Assembly (NCBI GenBank): GCA_030682595.1
Contig: JAUXNZ010000261.1
Span: forward strand, 1 to 14,528
Source: Rhodocyclaceae bacterium
Lineage (GTDB): Bacteria; Pseudomonadota; Gammaproteobacteria; Burkholderiales; Rhodocyclaceae
Direction of reading: 5' to 3'
DNA: 14,528 bases
Under the pieces are notes generated by a model that saw only the letters and a list, made by a program, of their open reading frames with translations, was not told the DNA's origin and did not search any database. This document shows positions 1 to 7,027 of the stretch, one piece after another; position 1 is the first letter of the stretch; every line of letters begins with the position of its first letter. The position numbers were made by a program, and so were the translations under genes.

Positions 1-1812
1 GCGAAGCACGGGAAATTCGGCAACGTGGACGTCAAGCTCGGGTTGTTGATGATCTTGGGAACGGTCATCGGCATTGAGCTGGGGGCGACGCTCATCATGT
101 GGCTGGAGAGAATCGGGCGCATCGGGCCCATTGTCAGGACGGTCTACGTCATCCTCCTGTTTGGCCTTGGCTTCTTCATGCTCTTCGAGTACATCAAGAA
201 TGCCCGTGGTGCTACCAAAGAAGGTGCCTCAGCCGATGTCGGCAAGTCAAAGCTGGCGCAACGGATGCAAAGCATCAATCTGCCGCCGATGATTCATCTC
301 AAGGTCTCGGGTTTCAAAATATCCTTGTGGATCATTCTTGGCGTGGTGGCGTTTACCGGGTTTCTCGCTGGATTCCTGGGTGTCGGTGGCGGTTTTATTC
401 GCATGCCCGCGCTCATGTATCTCATCGGCTCACCGACCAAGGTGGCGGTGGGCACCGATCTGTTCGAGGTGATGTTCTCCGGCGCCTATGGCGCTTTCTC
501 CTATGCCATGAAGGGCCGGGTTGAGATACTTGCCGCCGTCATCATGCTGGTCGGCGCCGCCATCGGCGCCCAGATCGGCGCCACCGCAACGTTGTATGCG
601 CGCGGCACGATCATTCGTCTCTATTTTGCCTACACCATGATCGCTGCAGGTGTCTCGGTCATCTTCAAGCACCTTTCCGAACAGAACAAGGATGTTTATC
701 AGGCAGCCCTCAACGAATGGGCCAAGGCCACTTCGGGGTTGAGCGACAAGGTCGAGATCGGTCTCTGGCTGCACAACAACAAGGAAGCGGTCAAGCTGTG
801 GCTGGTGCAACAGCCCGAGGCGATCCAACAGGCGCAAGCAATGGCCAAGATGTGGTCGACCTATTCGGGTGTTTTGATGCTGGGGTCGGCCTGCGGTCTG
901 AGCGCAGTGATCATGTTCTGGCTGGTGCGCGGGGTATTGCGTCAACGCGCTGAAGCGCGCACTGAAGAAGTGGTGACGGCTGAAGTGGTCAAGGGACAAA
1001 TGGTCATTGCCGCAAGCTGCCAGCCTGCCGATTTGCCGGCAATCAGAATGGGCGCCCAGATTGCGCATGGCATGGAGAGGCAAGTTGAACTGCTGGTTTG
1101 CGAAGAGGCGGGCGCTTGCGAAAACTACATCCAGGAGGGCAAGAAAATTCTGGAGCAATGTGGCATTGCACCGCAGCTTAAATTTGTCCAGGGTGCGCCT
1201 TACAAAGAAATTCTCGCTGGTTCCGCCGCCGCGCACATCCTGGTGATGGGTTCGCGGCCACTCAACCCCGCGCGGCCGAGTTTTTATCTGGGTGACAACA
1301 CGACCAAGGTGGTGCGGAGGATGACTACCTCCACCCTGGTGGTGAAAAGTCGCGACCAGGTGCGCAGGCTGCTGCTCTGTCTGGATGTTCCGTATAGCCG
1401 CTCAACGGTAAACATGGCCAGGGAAGTCGCCCTGGCAACCGACGCAACGGTGGAGATGCTCTATGTTGCCGCGCTGCCGACGCTTTTCACCGCCTACACT
1501 GCCGAGATGCCCCCCGGCTTGGATCATCCCGCCGTGAAAGATTTCCTGTCGGAGTATTACGCGAAGGAACTGAAGGTCCTCGCCGGAATAAAAGACGAAT
1601 TGTCCGCAGCCGGGGTGAAGGAGGTTTCGGTGAGGCTGCGGGAGGGGATCGTCGAAGAAGAAATTCTCAGGGAATCGGTGGAAGGCAATTTCGATCTGAT
1701 TGTGCTGAAGGAGGGTTTCCTCAAGACCCCCTTCGGTTTGTTCCTTGGGCGGCTCTCCACCAGTGTGGCGGCTCACTCGTCACAGGCTTCCGTGCTAATC
1801 GTCAAGCGGTAA
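1..1812 (+). CDS. TauE/SafE-family exporter fused to two C-terminal Usp domains (5' end outside window)
   Basis: The frame is open from base 1 and the protein almost certainly starts upstream. The GTG at 25 lies inside a membrane segment that aligns with residues about 139 onward of the complete paralogue at 9887-11203, so roughly 130 residues are missing. Numbering from base 25: membrane segments at about 5-25 and 38-56, a linker with QSINLPPMIH (82-91), then the second TauE lobe with GVGGGF (119-124) and VGTD (142-145), a hydrophilic loop (about 215-278) and a last helix (281-302). Two Usp folds follow (about 325-442 and 446-595); both end in the usual hydrophobic strand (STLVVK, SVLIVK) but have degenerate nucleotide-binding loops. 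TauE/SafE proteins export sulfite or organosulfonate-derived anions; a cytoplasmic Usp pair may gate or sense. The family call is firm, the substrate is inferred. The gene converges with the regulator that ends at 1892. Confidence 0.88.
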   Translation, partial: AKHGKFGNVDVKLGLLMILGTVIGIELGATLIMWLERIGRIGPIVRTVYVILLFGLGFFMLFEYIKNARGATKEGASADVGKSKLAQRMQSINLPPMIHLKVSGFKISLWIILGVVAFTGFLAGFLGVGGGFIRMPALMYLIGSPTKVAVGTDLFEVMFSGAYGAFSYAMKGRVEILAAVIMLVGAAIGAQIGATATLYARGTIIRLYFAYTMIAAGVSVIFKHLSEQNKDVYQAALNEWAKATSGLSDKVEIGLWLHNNKEAVKLWLVQQPEAIQQAQAMAKMWSTYSGVLMLGSACGLSAVIMFWLVRGVLRQRAEARTEEVVTAEVVKGQMVIAASCQPADLPAIRMGAQIAHGMERQVELLVCEEAGACENYIQEGKKILEQCGIAPQLKFVQGAPYKEILAGSAAAHILVMGSRPLNPARPSFYLGDNTTKVVRRMTTSTLVVKSRDQVRRLLLCLDVPYSRSTVNMAREVALATDATVEMLYVAALPTLFTAYTAEMPPGLDHPAVKDFLSEYYAKELKVLAGIKDELSAAGVKEVSVRLREGIVEEEILRESVEGNFDLIVLKEGFLKTPFGLFLGRLSTSVAAHSSQASVLIVKR

Positions 1813-1865
1813 GAGCTGGTTTTCGCTCGGGCGCCTGACGAAATATCTGGTACGAGAACGTCACT

Positions 1866-1890
1866 AAAACGCGAGGTGGCGTCGCGGTTT
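1866..1890. terminator. Possible bidirectional terminator between convergent genes
   Basis: In the 79-base gap between two convergent stop codons, CGCGA and TCGCG can pair around a 7-base loop, flanked by AAAA on the left and GTTT on the right. Transcripts from either side would end in a short U-rich run. The stem is only five base pairs plus a mismatch, so this is a weak call supported mainly by its position. Confidence 0.3.
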
Positions 1891-1891
1891 A

Positions 1892-2524
1892 TCAGCTCGG
1901 CGTTGTGTTCCGCACTGAGTTGGCTGTAAGAATCAGTCGGGTGATTTCGGCCGTGGAATGAATCTGTAGCTTTTCCATGGCGTTATGCCGATGCACTTGC
2001 ACGGTTTTATCGCTGATGGAAAGCTTTTGGGCGATTGTCTTATTGCATTCGCCGGCGGCCAGGTACTCGGCAACCTCGCGCTCGCGGGCAGTGAGTGAAT
2101 CAAGGCGGGTATTCGCAGCGAAAACCTGCTGCTGACCAATGCATTTCTTGATGCTGTGCCTGACCGAGCGGCCAACGACATCAAGCAATACGTGATCCTT
2201 GCAAGGTTTCTCCAGAAAGTCGAAGGCACCGCGTTTCATCGCCTGAACAGCCATCGGCAGGTCGCCATGTGCGGAGAGAAAAATGACGGGCAGGCAGAAT
2301 TCCCGCGCCTCCAGAATCTGCTGGACCTCCATGCCGCCCATCAGTGGCATCTGGACATCCAGGAGCAGGCAACCCGGCACATGGCCATCGTACTGGTCGA
2401 GAAAATCCCGTCCCGATGCGAAAGGCAGGGTCCGCCAGCCGGCGGAATCAAGGAGGTAGACGAGCGAACGACGCATCGCATCGTCATCGTCAACGACATA
2501 AATAATGGCGTCTTGTTCATTCAT
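1892..2524 (-). CDS. FixJ/TtrR-like response regulator (receiver + LuxR-type HTH)
   Basis: This 210-residue protein has an N-terminal receiver domain with the acidic cluster DDDD (12-15), phosphoacceptor D56 in LLLDVQMP, S84, and K106 in the EKP motif. A LuxR/FixJ helix-turn-helix (about 142-200) follows, with LTAREREV and the recognition region ISDKTVQVHR. The frame is open further upstream, but the start is set at 2524: GAGGAG (2532-2537) sits seven bases ahead of that ATG and the receiver fold begins right after it. The start overlaps the upstream kinase gene by eight bases (ATGAATGA), so the two are translationally coupled. It is the likely output of that TtrS-like kinase; in known TtrSR systems the regulator activates tetrathionate reductase genes, but none are present here. 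Targets could be the divergent operon from 4479. Receiver and HTH are clear; the target is inferred. Confidence 0.9.
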   Translation of the reverse strand: MNEQDAIIYVVDDDDAMRRSLVYLLDSAGWRTLPFASGRDFLDQYDGHVPGCLLLDVQMPLMGGMEVQQILEAREFCLPVIFLSAHGDLPMAVQAMKRGAFDFLEKPCKDHVLLDVVGRSVRHSIKKCIGQQQVFAANTRLDSLTAREREVAEYLAAGECNKTIAQKLSISDKTVQVHRHNAMEKLQIHSTAEITRLILTANSVRNTTPS

Positions 2525-4286
2525 GTGTGTGCTCCTCGGGTAGCCAAAAACTGGCGCAGACACCGTCGGTTTCCTTAACCAATGTAAGTGTGCCCCCATG
2601 TGACTCGATAATCCCTTTACTGAGCGGCAACCCGAGACCAAGGCCGTCCGCCTTGGTGGTAAAGAAAGGCTCGAAGAGGTGGGCAATGTGCTCATCCTTC
2701 AAGCTGCTTCCTTTGTCGCGTACCGAGACCTGGTATCCATGGTTAATGTAGGCAAGCGTTACCTCGACAGGTGACCGCCGGTTGCCTCGGGCTGATTGTG
2801 CGTCAAAGGCATTCTTCAAGAGGTTGAAGGTGACTTGCTGGATCTGGATCGGATCGGCCATGACGCGGGTATCCCCAAGCTTGTCCATGTCGCTCCAGTT
2901 GATGCGCGCCTCTGGATGGGCCACGCTGAACAGGTCGGCCGCTTCCTTGACGTAACTGGCCAGATTGACTGGCTGCATTGCGCTGGCGCCTTTTCTTGCG
3001 AAGTTACGAATCTTTTCTATGGTGGCGTCGGCGCGGGCGCTCTGCTGCACGATTTCCTGGCAGCCCTCTTGCAACGCGGCTGTCTCCAACCGGCCGGCAA
3101 CGATGCGCCGATCCATGCCACGGGCAAAATTGGCGATCGCGGCCAAGGGCTGCCTGAGCTCATGGGCGATTGCGCTGGCCATGCCACCCAGAACTGCAAG
3201 CCGGCCGGCGTGGTCGAGGTCGTTTTGACGAGCCCGCATCGCTTCGGTCATGCGTTGTTTTTCTTCGTGCATCTGCTTCAGCTCGCGGGTCCGACGGGAA
3301 ACGAGATAGTCAACGCGGACGGTATGGATGATCCAGATGAAGATCAGGATCACAGCAACCAGGAGCTCGATACGATAACGCCACACCAGAGCTTCCAGGG
3401 TTTCCTTCTGCAAGTTGGCGTAATGACCGATCTTGAGGTCGCGAAATAGTTCATCGACGACGGCGTAATGCGCCGGGGTCGTCCAGCGATAGCCTTCCGG
3501 AGTGCGCGGCATTTCCAGCAGAGCAACAGCTACTTTTCTGGAAAGCTCGGCGGAGGTGTGAGTCAGCGTAGCGAAGGGCCAATCCGGGTAAAGCCGCGAA
3601 GAAGTCTGACAGGGGAATCCCGGAATCTCCTTGGGAGACAGAACACGCAGATCCTGCGGGCGGATTTCCCCTCGCTCAATCATCTGTTCGAGCAGGCAGG
3701 TTTTGATGATTCCGGCATCGGCTTTCCCGTCCTGTACTGCAAGGGCAATTGTCTGAATAGGAAAGCCGATGAATTCCAGGCGACCCAGGTCACGCTCTGG
3801 TTCTATACCGGCCAGGACCAACTCGCGGGCAGCGATCTGGTAGCAGCAAAAGGCCTCCGAACTTGCAGCCAATAGGTGTTTTCCCTGCAGATCTGCCAGT
3901 TGGGTCAGTCCGGAATCTGCTCTCACCACAATCGCCGAACCCACGGCCAACGTTGGGGACAGCGCCAGCGGGGAATCGAGGGTCGCGATACGGGTAATTC
4001 CATTGCTGTACCCCAATTCGCTGTAATTCCCCGCGTTGGTGATGACAAAGTTCACGCTGCGGTCATGAACAGCTTGCCGCAGCTCGGGATGGTCGAGTCC
4101 GACGAGCACGAAGGATCGGCCGGGCATGCTGCGGTTGAGCCAGGCGAAGACAGGAGCCCATTCCTGCTCGGCAGATTCGATCCCCTTGTCCGCCAGAACT
4201 GCCACGCGAACCACTTCTTTGGTTTCCGCATTCGCCAGGCCGGCCGTCATGGCAAACATCACAAGCAGTAAGAAAATTTGGGGCAT
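2517..4286 (-). CDS. TtrS-like sensor histidine kinase with periplasmic PhnD-like sensor domain
   Basis: From the ATG at 4286 this is 589 residues. A hydrophobic leader (1-20, ending GLANA) precedes a PhnD/type-2 periplasmic-binding-protein-like domain (about 25-290), one membrane helix (about 306-323), a short coiled linker, then HisKA with H375 in AHELRQPLAAI, N-box N492 (NLLKNAFDA), a G1 region DKGSS, F-box FEPFFTTK (538-545) and G2 GLGLGL (548-553). The sensor domain has Cys147, Cys148, Cys197 and Cys226 and an LYPDWPFA stretch (232-239). This architecture, with an overlapping FixJ-like regulator, matches the tetrathionate sensor TtrS and related thiosulfate sensors, so a sulfur oxyanion ligand is plausible but not shown. 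The start is uncertain: a TTG at 4313 adds nine residues, and neither start has a strong ribosome binding site. G1 has K525 in place of the common Asn. Confidence 0.85.
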   Translation of the reverse strand: MPQIFLLLVMFAMTAGLANAETKEVVRVAVLADKGIESAEQEWAPVFAWLNRSMPGRSFVLVGLDHPELRQAVHDRSVNFVITNAGNYSELGYSNGITRIATLDSPLALSPTLAVGSAIVVRADSGLTQLADLQGKHLLAASSEAFCCYQIAARELVLAGIEPERDLGRLEFIGFPIQTIALAVQDGKADAGIIKTCLLEQMIERGEIRPQDLRVLSPKEIPGFPCQTSSRLYPDWPFATLTHTSAELSRKVAVALLEMPRTPEGYRWTTPAHYAVVDELFRDLKIGHYANLQKETLEALVWRYRIELLVAVILIFIWIIHTVRVDYLVSRRTRELKQMHEEKQRMTEAMRARQNDLDHAGRLAVLGGMASAIAHELRQPLAAIANFARGMDRRIVAGRLETAALQEGCQEIVQQSARADATIEKIRNFARKGASAMQPVNLASYVKEAADLFSVAHPEARINWSDMDKLGDTRVMADPIQIQQVTFNLLKNAFDAQSARGNRRSPVEVTLAYINHGYQVSVRDKGSSLKDEHIAHLFEPFFTTKADGLGLGLPLSKGIIESHGGTLTLVKETDGVCASFWLPEEHTHE

Positions 4287-4352
4287 CGAATCCAGAGAGA
4301 TCAAGAAATTCAAGGGATAGTGAATAGGCAGCTAACACACTACCATTCGTTT

Positions 4353-4398
4353 GTAAATAAGCCAATCAGCGTAGTCGAGTAAATGAACCGCCAATAGC
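4353..4398. repeat. Imperfect direct repeat in divergent promoter region
   Basis: Two copies of a GTAAAT-led element lie 26 bases apart (4353-4370 and 4379-4398). Both continue with a CC and then AAT-A/C-AGC-like bases; the second copy is two bases longer. They sit in the AT-richer gap of about 190 bases between the divergent kinase gene and the Usp operon, where a response-regulator site would be expected. A chance resemblance cannot be excluded. Confidence 0.25.
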
Positions 4399-4468
4399 AA
4401 TGTCAGCGCACGGGGTGCATCATCGCCGCACTTTATGTATGGAAAAGTGGCCTCAATATATCAACGAT

Positions 4469-4474
4469 AGGGGT
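4469..4474 (+). promoter_or_regulatory. Ribosome binding site of the Usp gene at 4479
   Basis: AGGGGT lies four bases before the ATG at 4479 and fixes that start. A promoter must lie in the preceding gap (4287-4468), but no confident -35/-10 pair was recognised there. Confidence 0.5.
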
Positions 4475-4478
4475 AATC

Positions 4479-4898
4479 ATGAAAACATTTCTAGTGGCTT
4501 CCGATGGTTCAACTGCTGCCGAAAAGGCAGTCGACTTCGCGGCGAATCGGGCCAAGCAGGAGCAGGCCCGTCTCGTCATCGTCAATGTATCCGAACCTTT
4601 CTGTCCCGTCGGAATTTCAGAACTGGACGTCAGTGTGTTTGATGACGCAATGAAAAAGGAATCCGCGGCCATCCTCGAAGCCGCGCTGGCCAGGGCGAAA
4701 GCTGCGGGTGTCACCGCCACCACGGTGCATGAAATCGGCGCGCCAGCGGAAGCCATCATCGCCATTGCCAAGCGCGAAAGCGCGGGCGAAATCTTCGTCG
4801 CCTCGCATGGTCGCCATGGCCTGGCGCGTGTTGCCATAGGCAGCATTTCCAGCCGGGTCGTCGAGTGGGCGCCCTGCACAGTTACGGTTGTCAAATAA
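4479..4898 (+). CDS. Single-domain universal stress protein (UspA superfamily)
   Basis: This is a complete 139-residue Usp fold: an N-terminal strand FLVASDGS with the Asp that contacts adenine, and the C-terminal nucleotide loop SHGRHGLARVAIGS followed by the closing strand PCTVTVVK. In ATP-binding Usps the loop is G-x2-G-x9-G-S/T; here the first Gly is Ala (VASHG) while the second Gly and the GS are kept, so nucleotide binding is likely but not certain. It is first gene of a three-gene run (12 bases to the next ORF, then 15 to the exporter) and is divergent from the TtrS-like kinase. Co-transcription with an anion exporter suggests it modulates or signals for that transporter rather than serving as a general stress Usp; this is inference. 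Confidence 0.93.
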   Translation: MKTFLVASDGSTAAEKAVDFAANRAKQEQARLVIVNVSEPFCPVGISELDVSVFDDAMKKESAAILEAALARAKAAGVTATTVHEIGAPAEAIIAIAKRESAGEIFVASHGRHGLARVAIGSISSRVVEWAPCTVTVVK

Positions 4899-4910
4899 GG
4901 GAGTAGGAAT

Positions 4911-5075
4911 ATGAGCGAACAATCAACCCAAGATGCATATGAAGCAAAAGCGAACGCGACATTTTCGGCCGAGCGCAAGGAGGACTTCTTTGTACTCGCC
5001 GTCGCCGCAATCGTGGTGGCACTGGTACTGACGGGGGCCATCGGGCCCGGTTTTTTCAAGTCCCTGTTCTTCTGA
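4911..5075 (+). CDS. Small 54-residue single-helix membrane protein
   Basis: An ATG at 4911 with AAGGGAG (4897-4903) and AGGA (4905-4908) upstream opens a 54-codon frame ending TGA at 5073-5075. The product has a polar, charged N-terminus (1-24), one hydrophobic helix (about 26-43, FFVLAVAAIVVALVLTGAI) and a short tail GPGFFKSLFF. It sits 12 bases after the Usp stop and 15 bases before the exporter ATG, each gene with its own Shine-Dalgarno sequence, so it looks like a genuine operon member and a candidate accessory subunit of the exporter. I recognise no family. The position, ribosome site and topology support it; a role is inference. Confidence 0.8.
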   Translation: MSEQSTQDAYEAKANATFSAERKEDFFVLAVAAIVVALVLTGAIGPGFFKSLFF

Positions 5076-5090
5076 TTCGGGAGATATAAC

Positions 5091-6443
5091 ATGAGCAGTG
5101 GTGGAATCGGTGTCGAATTCAGTCTGAAAAATCTCCCCAACATGTTGCCGGGGCTGATCCTGTGTGCGGTCTTCGGCTGGATGGCGCTCCAGTGGGATGC
5201 CACGATGAGCGGCTGGAACCGCGACTTCAAGGAGGCCGAAAAGGTATTGAAGGCGGTGAACGATGGCAAGGCTCCCGCGAGCTTTGCCGAGTACAAACAG
5301 AAGCACGCAGACAGCTTTGCCAAAAAGACGGAGGAATTCAAGGCCGCAGAGGCAGCGGCAAAAGCTGACCCGTCCGTCAAGGCGCCGAAGAAGCCGTCGA
5401 GGCCGGTCGTGCTCAAGGAAGCCGATTTCAATCAGGTCGCGCAAACCAAGTCAATTCCCGGCACGCTGAACTTTGGCAGCCTGATGATCTCCTTCCAGCT
5501 GACCTATGTCGCGATGTTGCTGCTGGTCGGCATGCTGATCCGCAACACCATCGGTTTGCCAGAAATCTTCAAGGCCGGCACGGTGGCCGCGCGGCCGCTG
5601 ATCAAGCCGGGCATCATCATCCTCGGCGCCTATTACATGTGGACCGACGTGCTGAAGGTTGGGTTTTTCGGACTGGCGCTGGTGGTGGCCTTCGTCATGG
5701 GTACGCAGGTGCTCATCTCCTACTGGGGCAGGCGCGCCAAAGTTGACCCCGGTCTGGCCGGAGTGATGGGCGCCGGGGTTGGCGTCTGTGGTGTGTCGGC
5801 GGCCGTGGCGGTAGCGCCGGTGGTCAATGCCAAGCCGCGCGACTTCTTCTACGCCATTGGCACCATCCTGTTGTTCGGTACGGTTGGCCTATTCACCTTC
5901 CCGTATATCGGCAAGGCGCTCGGCATGAGCGATCCGGTATTCGGTGCCTGGGTCGGTACGGCCATCCTCAACACCGCACAGCTCGTCGCGGCAGCGTCCT
6001 GGTATAGCCACGAATCGTTGCTGACGGCCAACGTCATCAACATTGTGCGGGTCGGCTTCATTCCGCTGATCGTGCTGTGGGCGATCTACTTCTATGTCGT
6101 CAAGCCCGCGGTCGATGCGGGACATGAAGGCCAGAAGATCAACGTCTGGGAAGTTATCACGAGCAAGTTTCCAATCTTCGTGTTCGGCTTCTTCATCATG
6201 GTGACGATGAACGAAATGGGCTTCTTCACCCCCGAGCATCGCAGTATCCTGGCTGCCGACCTGCTGAAGCTCTTTTTCGCCCTCGGCTTCGCGGGCGTGG
6301 GCCTCAACATTGCCTTCGATGACCTGAAGAAAGCTGGCGGTTCCGCCTTTATGATCGGCGTGGTTTCGGCGACGCTCAAAGCTGTGCTGGCTGCGGTTGC
6401 CGTCATGGCCATCGGCGCAGAAGCCTTCAAGGTCAAGGGCTGA
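5091..6443 (+). CDS. YeiH-type putative sulfate exporter (PF03601-like) with hydrophilic insert
   Basis: This 450-residue polytopic membrane protein starts at an ATG with GGGAG (5079-5083) seven bases upstream. An N-terminal helix (about 17-37) is followed by a highly charged, Lys/Ala-rich stretch (43-120), then a core of about nine or ten helices. The core contains the family hallmark GVCGVSAAVAVAPVVNA (231-247) and conserved segments such as DPVFGAWVGTAILNTAQ (281-297). Typical YeiH proteins are about 340 residues, so the roughly 75-residue insert after helix 1 is extra. PF03601 members are annotated as putative sulfate exporters; direct transport data are scarce. It is last gene of the Usp / small-protein / exporter operon and is followed 17 bases later by a strong terminator. 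The family call is firm; substrate and direction are not shown by sequence. Confidence 0.87.
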   Translation: MSSGGIGVEFSLKNLPNMLPGLILCAVFGWMALQWDATMSGWNRDFKEAEKVLKAVNDGKAPASFAEYKQKHADSFAKKTEEFKAAEAAAKADPSVKAPKKPSRPVVLKEADFNQVAQTKSIPGTLNFGSLMISFQLTYVAMLLLVGMLIRNTIGLPEIFKAGTVAARPLIKPGIIILGAYYMWTDVLKVGFFGLALVVAFVMGTQVLISYWGRRAKVDPGLAGVMGAGVGVCGVSAAVAVAPVVNAKPRDFFYAIGTILLFGTVGLFTFPYIGKALGMSDPVFGAWVGTAILNTAQLVAAASWYSHESLLTANVINIVRVGFIPLIVLWAIYFYVVKPAVDAGHEGQKINVWEVITSKFPIFVFGFFIMVTMNEMGFFTPEHRSILAADLLKLFFALGFAGVGLNIAFDDLKKAGGSAFMIGVVSATLKAVLAAVAVMAIGAEAFKVKG

Positions 6444-6460
6444 TACATTCGTGCAACCTG

Positions 6461-6493
6461 AAAGCGGGGCATCTGCGGATGCCCCGCTTTTTT
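6461..6493 (+). terminator. Rho-independent terminator of the exporter operon
   Basis: A perfect 13-base-pair hairpin pairs AAAGCGGGGCATC (6461-6473) with GATGCCCCGCTTT (6478-6490) around a TGCG loop, and the run of T continues to 6493. It starts 17 bases after the exporter stop codon, marks the end of that operon and makes the next gene at 6575 an independent unit. Confidence 0.95.
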
Positions 6494-6574
6494 GTGGTTT
6501 TCGTTCCGGCATAATGTCAGCAAGCAAGCGCAACAGCATCTCATTAATACTTTGCCATCCCTTCATTCCTTGCC

Positions 6575-7027
6575 ATGACCTTTACCAGAATTCTGCTGTG
6601 CATTGATGGTGAGCCGCACACCGAGGCGGCTATTAATCTGGCCCTCGATGTGGCTAGAGTGCATCAGTCGGCGCTCGATGCGCTCTATGTGATTGACCCC
6701 TATTTGAAAAAGTTTACCGATGAAATCTACGCCATAAATCGGGATGAATGCCGGGCCCATCTTGACCGCAGTCTGGCTGCCGAGGGCGAGACTGCCTTGG
6801 ATCTGTTGCTTGCCCGTGCGACGGTGGCGGATCTACCCGTTGGACGTCTGCTGGAAAGCGGTCCGCCCGAAGAGGTGATTCCCCGGTTGGTGATCGCCGG
6901 CGGTTACGATCTGGTGGTGTTGGGCGGCAAACGCTTCAATGGCCGCTACGAACGCTGGTCTTCCCGCGATTTGCCCGGTCGGCTGGATGGCAAGTTCCCC
7001 GTACCGGTAATGCTGGTTCGTGTCTGA
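6575..7027 (+). CDS. Divergent universal-stress-protein-like protein
   Basis: This 150-residue protein has a Usp-like pattern: strand FTRILLCIDGEPHTEAA at the N-terminus with the early Asp, a strand-helix alternation, YDLVVLGG (about 109-116) and a closing hydrophobic strand VPVMLVRV. The ATP loop G-x2-G-x9-G-S/T is absent, since GGKRFNGRYERWSS replaces it, so it resembles the non-nucleotide-binding UspA-type branch or a divergent relative. No convincing Shine-Dalgarno precedes the ATG at 6575. It follows the strong terminator and therefore needs its own promoter, which I could not pin down. Its last eight bases overlap the GTG start of the next gene, indicating coupled translation and a possible partnership with that membrane-anchored protein. 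Confidence 0.8.
   Translation: MTFTRILLCIDGEPHTEAAINLALDVARVHQSALDALYVIDPYLKKFTDEIYAINRDECRAHLDRSLAAEGETALDLLLARATVADLPVGRLLESGPPEEVIPRLVIAGGYDLVVLGGKRFNGRYERWSSRDLPGRLDGKFPVPVMLVRV

Noticed and set aside
430..1236. Long minus-strand open frame (268 codons) opposite the TauE-Usp gene
   Set aside because: It lies wholly antisense to a gene with clear membrane and Usp motifs; its translation is His/Arg-rich and low in recognisable structure, as expected from a GC-rich shadow frame.
2525..2695. Upstream extension of the response regulator frame to an ATG at 2695
   Set aside because: The extra 57 residues overlap the kinase ATPase domain and have no receiver character; the ATG at 2524 has GAGGAG at the right distance.
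4433..5431. 332-codon minus-strand open frame across the Usp, small gene and exporter start
   Set aside because: Antisense to three genes with good ribosome sites and recognisable products; Ala/Ser-rich translation without domains.
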